Below are positions 1-5,162 of a DNA stretch of 5,162 nt, in pieces. Under the pieces are notes generated by a model that was given only the letters and a program-made list of their open reading frames with translations, was not told where the DNA came from and searched no databases. Every line of letters starts with the position of its first letter. The stretch's first letter is position 1. Source of the DNA: an uncultured Veillonellaceae bacterium (lineage in GTDB: Bacteria; Bacillota; Negativicutes; Veillonellales; Dialisteraceae); contig CAUBUJ010000122.1 of assembly GCA_958439155.1 (NCBI GenBank), positions 1-5,162 of the forward strand, read 5' to 3'. A program made the translations under genes and the position numbers.

Positions 1-380
1 AAATAGGTATTATCATTGCATATTGCACATGCACAGGCTTGATTGGTTGCCGCTTCTATAGATAAAATACCAGTTTTCCCTATTGTTGCTCCATACATAG
101 CAAGTAAAACCGTCTGTACAGGCAGAAGTTTAGCGCTGGAATGATCAATGGCTTCCGGGGTAATCGTTTCCTCTGTACGATTTATAAAACCATCGTTTAA
201 TTCACCAGTTTTTACCCATGGAATAGATCCATTATAATATTCAGGATGTTTCCTGGATGGTGTTCCGCCAGATGACCAACTCGCTACATCCCCCAGCCTC
301 ACCCATTTCCACCCTTCCGGCAGCGCGTACGGCGCTTCTTCCGCGGTCACCGGCGGGAGTTTTTTATTGCTTTGCTTCAT
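1..380 (-). CDS. hsdS: Type I restriction-modification specificity subunit HsdS (3' end outside window)
   Basis: This is the DNA-recognition subunit; with HsdM it forms the methyltransferase and with HsdR the full restriction complex. Only the first 126 codons are present, and the gene runs off the left edge without a stop. Seen: residues 21-31 have the typical HsdS opening (PEGWKWVRLGD). They are followed by a Methylase_S-type first target recognition domain with SGGTPSRKHPEYYNG (37-51), IPWVKTGEL (53-61), MYGATIGKTGI (95-105) and ATNQAC (111-116). The ATG at 380 overlaps the hsdM stop as ATGA and has GGAGG seven bases upstream, which fixes the start. Base composition changes within the gene: 241-360 is about 62 percent GC and 1-240 about 38 percent, with several TTA and ATA codons that the upstream genes avoid. 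A full HsdS is usually about 400-450 aa with two recognition domains, so roughly 70 percent is unseen. Family assignment is firm; the target sequence cannot be read from this. Confidence 0.95.
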   Translation of the reverse strand, partial: MKQSNKKLPPVTAEEAPYALPEGWKWVRLGDVASWSSGGTPSRKHPEYYNGSIPWVKTGELNDGFINRTEETITPEAIDHSSAKLLPVQTVLLAMYGATIGKTGILSIEAATNQACACAICNDNTY

Positions 381-1888
381 CTTGTTCCCTCCAGAGCGCG
401 CAGTTCTGCCATTACGTCCCGGAGAAGGGCCGCTGCCGCTTCCAGATCTTCCGCTCCCTCCCGGGCGCTGTCTGCCGGGTCGGGCAGGTCTTCGTAGTCC
501 ATGACGCTCTTGTCCGGAATGAGGCCGAGATCGAGGGTATTTCCTTTCTCCCGAATCTCCTCTCTGGTGAAGACATGCCACCGCTCGTCTTCGACTTTGC
601 TCCTGTCTTCCGCCGTGTACGCCGCTTCAAAGGCGGCGAAGTCTTCTTTTGCCAGAGGATGGGTCTTGCCGAAGGAGGGCATATTGGTGCGCAGGTCGTA
701 GTACCATACTTCCTTTGTATTTCCTTCGTCGGTCTCTCCCCTCTCGAAGAAGAGCACGTTCGTCTTCACCCCCTGGGCGTAGAAGATGCCCGTGGGGAGG
801 CGGAGGATGGTGTGGAGATCGCATTTCTCCATGAGGTCCGCCCGGATTTTTTCGCCGTCCCCGTCGGCAAAGAGCACGTTGTCTGGGAGAACCACCGCGG
901 CGCGGCCGCCCCGGGCAAGGCTCCGGTAGATGTGCTGGAGGAAATTGAGCTGCTTATTGCTGGTGGGGTAGGTGAAGTCGCTCCGCTGGGCCCGTTCCCC
1001 TCCTTTTTTCGTGCCGAATGGCGGATTGGTGAGGACTACGTCGTAGCCTTTCATGGATTCCCCTTCCGGCGAGAGGGTGTCTCCCTGGCGGATGGGGCTC
1101 TCGATGCCGTGAAGGAGGGCGTTCATGAGGGCCAGACGATGGGTTTCGGGGACGAGCTCACACCCGGTGAAGGCTTTTTTGATTTCAAAATCCGCTTCTT
1201 CCGAAGAGAGGTCGAAGAAGTCCCCGGTGTGTTCTTTCACGTAGTTGTAGGCGGCGATCATGAAGCCGAAGGTGCCGCATGCCGGGTCGTTGCAGGTCTC
1301 TCCCGCTTTCGGCGCGGTAAGGCGGGTCATCACGTCGATGAGGACCCGCGGCGTGAAGTACTGTCCCGCGCCGGATTTCTTCTCGCCGGCGTTCTTCTCG
1401 AGAAGCCCTTCGTAAAGGTCGCCGAGACCTTCATCTCTGGCGGAGAACCAGTCGAGGCCGTCAATGGAGGTGATGAGCTTTTCCAGATTGGCCGGCTTCT
1501 GGATGGACGTGACGGCGCCGCTGTAAATGTCACGGATCCGGTTTTCCCCGAGGCCCTGACGGAGGCGGGCCTGTTCTTTTTCCTTCCGCGCCGCTTCCCG
1601 CTCGTAGAGCGTGTCCGCCGGAAGGGAAGCTTCTTCCTTCTGGTCCGGCCCTTCGCCGAGGCGGCGGAGGATGGCGTTGTAGTCCTTCACGAGGGTGACG
1701 CCGCTCTTCTCCCGGAGATCCTTCCAGCGGCACCCTTCCGGAAGTGTATCGTCCTTTCCCGTTTCTTCCATCATTTTCAGAAAAAGCAGGTAGGTGAGCT
1801 CGGTGACGTACTGCTGGTAGGTGATGCCGTCGTCCCGGAGGACGTTGCAGAGGTTCCATAATTTCTCGACGATTTCTTTCGTAGTCAT
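377..1888 (-). CDS. hsdM: Type I restriction-modification DNA methyltransferase subunit HsdM (N6-adenine)
   Basis: HsdM transfers a methyl group from S-adenosylmethionine to adenine N6 within the site chosen by HsdS. The protein is 503 aa and appears complete. Residues 1 to about 130 match the helical HsdM N-terminal domain, and about 150-440 the N6 methyltransferase domain. Visible motifs are GAGQYFTP (173-180), the SAM-binding motif I DPACGTFGFM (201-210) and the catalytic NPPF (288-291). They are followed by TSNKQLNFLQHI (309-320), RAAVVLPDNVLF (329-340), the stretch ILRLPTGIFYAQGVKTNVLF (361-380) and NMPSFGK (402-408). The last part (about 465-500) is helical and acidic, as in HsdM tails that contact HsdS. 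From memory it resembles EcoKI HsdM (529 aa) throughout and is slightly shorter. The ATG overlaps the hsdR stop (ATGA), with AAGGGAG ten bases upstream; the stop overlaps the hsdS start in the same way. Translational coupling is therefore likely. All catalytic residues are present, so an active enzyme is expected. Confidence 0.98.
   Translation of the reverse strand: MTTKEIVEKLWNLCNVLRDDGITYQQYVTELTYLLFLKMMEETGKDDTLPEGCRWKDLREKSGVTLVKDYNAILRRLGEGPDQKEEASLPADTLYEREAARKEKEQARLRQGLGENRIRDIYSGAVTSIQKPANLEKLITSIDGLDWFSARDEGLGDLYEGLLEKNAGEKKSGAGQYFTPRVLIDVMTRLTAPKAGETCNDPACGTFGFMIAAYNYVKEHTGDFFDLSSEEADFEIKKAFTGCELVPETHRLALMNALLHGIESPIRQGDTLSPEGESMKGYDVVLTNPPFGTKKGGERAQRSDFTYPTSNKQLNFLQHIYRSLARGGRAAVVLPDNVLFADGDGEKIRADLMEKCDLHTILRLPTGIFYAQGVKTNVLFFERGETDEGNTKEVWYYDLRTNMPSFGKTHPLAKEDFAAFEAAYTAEDRSKVEDERWHVFTREEIREKGNTLDLGLIPDKSVMDYEDLPDPADSAREGAEDLEAAAALLRDVMAELRALEGTR
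387..392 (-). promoter_or_regulatory. Ribosome binding site of hsdS, inside the end of hsdM
   Basis: On the minus strand GGAGGG lies six bases before the hsdS ATG at 380 (GGAGG at seven), within the Leu-Glu-Gly codons at the HsdM C-terminus. It has good strength and spacing. It selects the ATG that overlaps the hsdM stop as ATGA at 380-377. Confidence 0.8.
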
Positions 1889-4800
1889 GCTTCTTGGTCT
1901 CCCTTGTCATAGAGGTAGGTATTCAGTGTGCATAGGACGTCGTCCAATTTGTTGTGGAAATCCCGGTCGACCCGGCGCCGGCCGCCCATGCCGGAGAAGC
2001 GGCTGTCTTCGTCGAAGAAGGCGGGGTAGATGATGGAGTCCTTGAGGAGGACGCGGCCGATCTGGGTAATCCACCGGTCTTCCGCGGCGGTGAAGGTATA
2101 GGTCTCCCGGAGACGGCTGATGGCGCGGCGCACCCGCTCATCATGATCCACCAGAGGCGAGCCGATGGCGGCGCGGCGGATGAAGGTGATGAGGTCGGCG
2201 GTGAGGGCTTTTCCCGTCTTGTCTTTCGCCGCCTGATTCAATTTCTCTGCAGTGAAGCCGGCTTGATCCAGTTTCGCTGTGATTTCGGAGAGGTCTGTCA
2301 GTGTCAGGTCCTGCGGGCGGGTGCAGAGGACGCGGAGGGCGGCGATGGTATTTCCTTCTGTCCGGATATAGCGGGCAAAGCTCTCCAGGTAGTCTCCGCC
2401 GCTGCCGTAGGGTGTTTCCGGCTCTGAGACGCCATTTTTCTCCGCGGGCTTGTCTTCTTTATCAGAAATATAAGTGCTGCGCCCCATAGAGGGGCCGCGG
2501 AAGGCGCGGATCGCTTCTTTGTTGTCCAGGATGAGCCGTCTTGCCGCTGCCGGGCTGGCATGGGCGACGGCGTCTATGAAATCTTCCGGCGTCATTCCTC
2601 TCGTGAGGGCGGTGATGGTCTTCCTGGTTTCCTCACCGAGGGCATGAACCTGCCGGCGCAGGCGGGCCGCGATCTGCCGCAGCGGATAGATGAGTGTCTT
2701 CTCATCTTCCATGTCCCGCACCTTTTCTATAAGCTCCTCTGTGGTGAGGGTCGGGTCCTGCACGGCAGGCTTCATATCGGTCACGTCCCGCATGAGGCGG
2801 CACGCGCCGACAGCGTCGTAAATGGTGAAGTGGGTCTTCCCGATGTCATCGCAGAGGCGCACTGCCCGTCCGAGCATCTGCTCGAAAAGGATGCGCGACT
2901 GGACCTGCCGGAGGAAGACGAGGCTCGTAATGGCCGGCGCGTCGTAGCCGGTGGTGAGGAGGTCTACGGTGACGGCGATATTGGGCCAGTTTTCATTGCG
3001 GAAACGCTTCGCCAGAGCCTGGATTTTCTTCTTGTCTCCCCCTTCGGCGGCGCCGGTGATCTTCCGGATGGCGCCGGGCGGAAGATCTGGAAATTTCTTT
3101 TTCAGAATTGTCACAAGCCGGTCGGCGTGGATGTCGCTCACCGCGAAGATGAGCGTCTTCCCGCTCTTCCGGTCTTCCGGATGGAGGTGGGGCGCCAGCA
3201 TGTCGATGACAGTCTCATCGAAGTGCTGGTTGATCACTTTCTTATTGAAATCCCCTACATTGAAATCAAGCTTGTCCGGGAGGGTCAGTTCCTGCACTTT
3301 CCTGTCCCGGCCGGTGAAGTACTGGATGGTCTCGCCCGCTTCATAATGAAGACCCTTCTCGGCAAGCTCCGTCACGAGCTCTACCGGCGCGTCGTGGTCG
3401 GCAAGGTACCCGTCCATCACGCCCTGTGTATAGGAATAAGTGAAGACTGGCGCGCCGAAAATGTCCGTTGTCTCCAGAGCGGGCGTCGCGGTAAGGCCGA
3501 TGCGGACCGCATCGAAGTAGTCCAGCACTTTCTTGTATTTCGAGAGGTAATCCTCCGGATCGCGCCAGAGTTTCTCTTCTTCGCTCATTTCCTTGTCCAG
3601 GCTGTACCCGCGGTGCGCTTCATCGGCGATGATGAGGTCATAGTCGGAAGCAGAAATGACGGCGGCTCCTTCTTCGTCAGCTGTCCGGAGGCGGGCAATC
3701 ATGCTCTGGACGGTAGCGATCTGTATTTTCACTTCCCTGCCGGTCTGGATGTCTCCCAATGTCTGTACGTTGTAAATATCTGTGATCGGCTGATTCCCCT
3801 CGATCTGTCTGCTCTGAAAGGTTTCCATGGCCTGCTCTGCCAGAAGCGTCCGGTCCACGAGGAAGAGGACCCGGCGGAAACGGCGGGCTTTCAGCAGGGT
3901 ATAGATGAGGCCTAAGGCGATGCGGGTTTTCCCTGTGCCAGTGGCAAGAGCCAGAAGGAGATTTTTCCTCCCTCCGGTGATCCCGCGAAGGGCCGCCCGG
4001 ACCGCGTCCATCTGATAAGGCCGGAGCGCGAGACTGCCAGCAGAGAGGAAGGACAGATCCATGGAGCGGAGTCTTTCGTCAGCGCTCTCTGTATTCTCAG
4101 AAAGCATGCCCAGAAGCCCTTCCGGGCTCATCCAGTCTTTCAAGGGACGCGCCTGATTCGATGCGTCGCGGAGATCCCGGAACCACAGTCCTGAATAGGC
4201 TTCCATCCCCGGCACGGACTGGTAAGCGCCGCCATTGGCGGCAAAGACGAAAGGCACCCGGTAGCTGCCCCACTGCGCCGGTGCCGCTCTGCCGTCAGCG
4301 GTGAGAATGTTCCTGGCGTAGTCGTCGCACTGGCCGTCAATGGCCGAGGCCACAGGCGTTTCCTTCTTCTTCGCTTCAATGAGCCCTACAAGGGTCGTTC
4401 CGGCGAAAAGGGCGTAGTCCGCCCGCTCGCCCCCTGCAACAGGCCACTCGGCGATGGCGAGATTTCTCTTCTTATCCGGACGTGTTCCTTTGCTGTACCG
4501 GAGGCGCCACGTATCCGCCTCCCAGCCGGCGCGCGCAAGCTGCCTGTCAATGACCGCCCGCGCTTCTGCCTCAGGCCGTACCCGGCCCGCCGCGGCCCGC
4601 CGCGACTGGTCCTTTCTTTTCCCTTTCTCCATGGCAGCCGCCGCCTGGGCGCGGAGATAATCCGCCTCCTGCGCCGCCTCATCGGCACGCTTCTCCGCCG
4701 CCTTCGCCGCCTCCCGGAGCGCCCCTTCCGGATCGGCAGGAGGCATGACAAAATCATGGTGCCTGTACTTCCAGTCCCCGTAGGTTTCCATAAACCACTC

Positions 4801-5145
4801 GGCAAGGCTGTGCGCCACAGGTAGGAGCCTCTCCGCCTTCTCCGCCGTGCCCCTGTCTTCATGGGCGGCATCATTCCGCGCCTTCCGGAGCACATGGAGC
4901 GCCTCCGCCAGGTCCGGCGTGATCCATCCTTCATCGCGGAGCTGATTGATCCGGAGCGCTGCATTGCTGTCCCAGGTGCTTAGGGGAATATGCTCATATT
5001 TGAAAATCAAATTGACCATAGTCTCCCCCATCTGCCCCATCTTCATGAGCGCAGACGCAGGATCACTGGTCCAATACTTCTCCGCCAGCCTGCCGAAGCG
5101 GGCAAGCGAGGAAAACCGTTCATCAAGAAAATCGAAATTGGACAT
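1885..5145 (-). CDS. hsdR: Type I restriction endonuclease subunit HsdR (HEPN-like domain, nuclease, DEAH translocase)
   Basis: HsdR is the motor and nuclease subunit that pulls in and cleaves DNA lacking the HsdMS methyl mark. It is 1086 aa and looks complete. Domains in order: DUF4145/HEPN-like region (about 1-125) with R90-N91-x3-H95; Ala/charged, probably coiled-coil linker (about 139-190); HSDR_N nuclease (about 190-330) with D243, E257-A-K259 and Q272-x3-Y276; superfamily 2 helicase with Walker A ATGTGKT (401-407), DEAH (508-511), LTATP (551-555), motif IV near 663-675, TTGYDAP (731-737) and QMLGRAVR (756-763); EcoEI_R_C-type C-terminus (about 840-1075) with GDYLESFARYIR (917-928) and RRAAIGSPL (990-998). 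No key residue is missing. From memory it resembles EcoKI HsdR (about 1170 aa), but the linker is shorter. The ATG has AAGGAG seven bases upstream. It is first in the operon and its stop overlaps hsdM, so all three genes probably share one transcript whose promoter is outside the window. Confidence 0.98.
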   Translation of the reverse strand: MSNFDFLDERFSSLARFGRLAEKYWTSDPASALMKMGQMGETMVNLIFKYEHIPLSTWDSNAALRINQLRDEGWITPDLAEALHVLRKARNDAAHEDRGTAEKAERLLPVAHSLAEWFMETYGDWKYRHHDFVMPPADPEGALREAAKAAEKRADEAAQEADYLRAQAAAAMEKGKRKDQSRRAAAGRVRPEAEARAVIDRQLARAGWEADTWRLRYSKGTRPDKKRNLAIAEWPVAGGERADYALFAGTTLVGLIEAKKKETPVASAIDGQCDDYARNILTADGRAAPAQWGSYRVPFVFAANGGAYQSVPGMEAYSGLWFRDLRDASNQARPLKDWMSPEGLLGMLSENTESADERLRSMDLSFLSAGSLALRPYQMDAVRAALRGITGGRKNLLLALATGTGKTRIALGLIYTLLKARRFRRVLFLVDRTLLAEQAMETFQSRQIEGNQPITDIYNVQTLGDIQTGREVKIQIATVQSMIARLRTADEEGAAVISASDYDLIIADEAHRGYSLDKEMSEEEKLWRDPEDYLSKYKKVLDYFDAVRIGLTATPALETTDIFGAPVFTYSYTQGVMDGYLADHDAPVELVTELAEKGLHYEAGETIQYFTGRDRKVQELTLPDKLDFNVGDFNKKVINQHFDETVIDMLAPHLHPEDRKSGKTLIFAVSDIHADRLVTILKKKFPDLPPGAIRKITGAAEGGDKKKIQALAKRFRNENWPNIAVTVDLLTTGYDAPAITSLVFLRQVQSRILFEQMLGRAVRLCDDIGKTHFTIYDAVGACRLMRDVTDMKPAVQDPTLTTEELIEKVRDMEDEKTLIYPLRQIAARLRRQVHALGEETRKTITALTRGMTPEDFIDAVAHASPAAARRLILDNKEAIRAFRGPSMGRSTYISDKEDKPAEKNGVSEPETPYGSGGDYLESFARYIRTEGNTIAALRVLCTRPQDLTLTDLSEITAKLDQAGFTAEKLNQAAKDKTGKALTADLITFIRRAAIGSPLVDHDERVRRAISRLRETYTFTAAEDRWITQIGRVLLKDSIIYPAFFDEDSRFSGMGGRRRVDRDFHNKLDDVLCTLNTYLYDKGDQEA
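1899..1905 (-). promoter_or_regulatory. Ribosome binding site of hsdM, inside the end of hsdR
   Basis: On the minus strand AAGGGAG lies ten bases before the hsdM ATG, within the last codons of hsdR. The spacing is slightly long. With the ATGA stop/start overlap at 1888-1885, HsdM synthesis may depend partly on ribosomes finishing hsdR. Confidence 0.65.
4584..4603. repeat. Perfect 10-bp tandem duplication within hsdR
   Basis: GGCCCGCCGC occurs twice in direct succession on the plus strand, in the codons for HsdR residues about 181-187, in the Ala/Arg-rich linker before the nuclease domain. The unit is not a multiple of three, so gain or loss of one copy would shift the hsdR frame. Both copies are present and the frame is open here. 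With only two copies in a GC-rich region it may simply be chance. Confidence 0.5.
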
Positions 5146-5152
5146 GGCGGCT

Positions 5153-5158
5153 CTCCTT
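5153..5158 (-). promoter_or_regulatory. Ribosome binding site of hsdR
   Basis: On the minus strand AAGGAG stands seven bases before the ATG at 5145, inside the purine-rich stretch GGAGAAGGAGAG that reaches the window edge. It is a near-perfect Shine-Dalgarno sequence and supports this start codon. No promoter can be assessed because only 17 bases upstream of the gene are given. Confidence 0.85.
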
Positions 5159-5162
5159 CTCC

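Noticed and set aside
17..34. Cys cluster in HsdS (C116, C118, C121) as a metal site
   Set aside because: It follows the common ATNQAC motif of HsdS recognition domains. Nothing else points to metal binding, and the region is cut off shortly after.
1171..1176. Run of six A followed by G in hsdM as a programmed frameshift site
   Set aside because: The codons read AAA AAA GCC, so the run is not in the A-AAA-AAG phase needed for slippage, and hsdM continues intact through it. The similar run of six A near the hsdS start is also too short for phase variation.
257..1861. Long open frame of 534 codons on the plus strand opposite hsdM
   Set aside because: It is in register with hsdM codons (third base opposite first base), so its stops would need TTA, CTA or TCA in hsdM. 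These are rare in this GC-rich gene, and the frame ends exactly where hsdM uses TTA for Leu10. The protein has no recognisable domain, while hsdM on the other strand has every family motif.
2560..3915. Long open frame of 451 codons on the plus strand opposite hsdR
   Set aside because: The same in-register shadow effect: it ends at the TTA codon for HsdR Leu411 and reflects avoidance of TTA, CTA and TCA. It lies across the conserved translocase domain and shows no family features of its own.
4386..4964. Arg-rich open frame of 192 codons on the minus strand in another frame of hsdR
   Set aside because: Its Arg/Gly/Ser-rich composition is typical of an off-frame reading of GC-rich sequence, and it lies wholly inside the well-supported hsdR.
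1..5162. Mobile element, CRISPR array, tRNA/rRNA, terminator or internal promoter
   Set aside because: Coding sequence fills the window except for 17 bases at the right end. I saw no repeat array, transposase, integrase, RNA gene or stem-loop followed by a T run that could stand against the coding frames.

Overview
The window is almost entirely one type I restriction-modification (R-M) operon. It is read on the minus strand in the order hsdR - hsdM - hsdS. hsdR (5145-1885) and hsdM (1888-377) are complete and look intact. hsdS starts at 380 and runs off the left edge after 126 codons. There is no large non-coding region. The only sequence outside genes is the 17 bases right of the hsdR start (5146-5162), which hold its ribosome binding site; the operon promoter must lie beyond the right edge.

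Layout from right to left (the direction of transcription): a strong Shine-Dalgarno sequence, then HsdR (1086 aa). HsdR carries an N-terminal DUF4145/HEPN-like domain, an Ala/charged linker, a PD-(D/E)XK nuclease, a superfamily 2 DEAH translocase and an EcoEI_R_C-type C-terminal domain. An ATGA overlap leads into HsdM (503 aa, N6-adenine methyltransferase), and a second ATGA overlap leads into HsdS. HsdS would choose the DNA target. HsdM with HsdS would methylate adenines in that target on self DNA. Addition of HsdR would give the complex that translocates and cuts unmethylated foreign DNA. HsdR and HsdM resemble, from memory, the EcoKI (type IA) subunits over their whole length, for example in the HsdR N-terminus and the HsdM segments around NPPF and the Asn-Met-Pro-Ser-Phe-Gly-Lys stretch.

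The host is a bacterium with fairly GC-rich coding sequence (about 60 percent in the stretches counted) and good Shine-Dalgarno sequences. TTA, CTA and TCA codons are absent from hundreds of consecutive hsdM and hsdR codons. The sequence does not settle the taxon. A GC-rich Firmicutes lineage such as the Negativicutes is one weak possibility.

This is a recognisable system rather than a wholly new one. Two signals deserve a second look. First, there is a complete Arg-Asn-x3-His HEPN ribonuclease motif at the N-terminus of HsdR. Second, base composition drops sharply inside hsdS, from about 60 percent GC to 38 percent, where the conserved N-terminus gives way to the target recognition domain. 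That fits a swapped-in specificity cassette.
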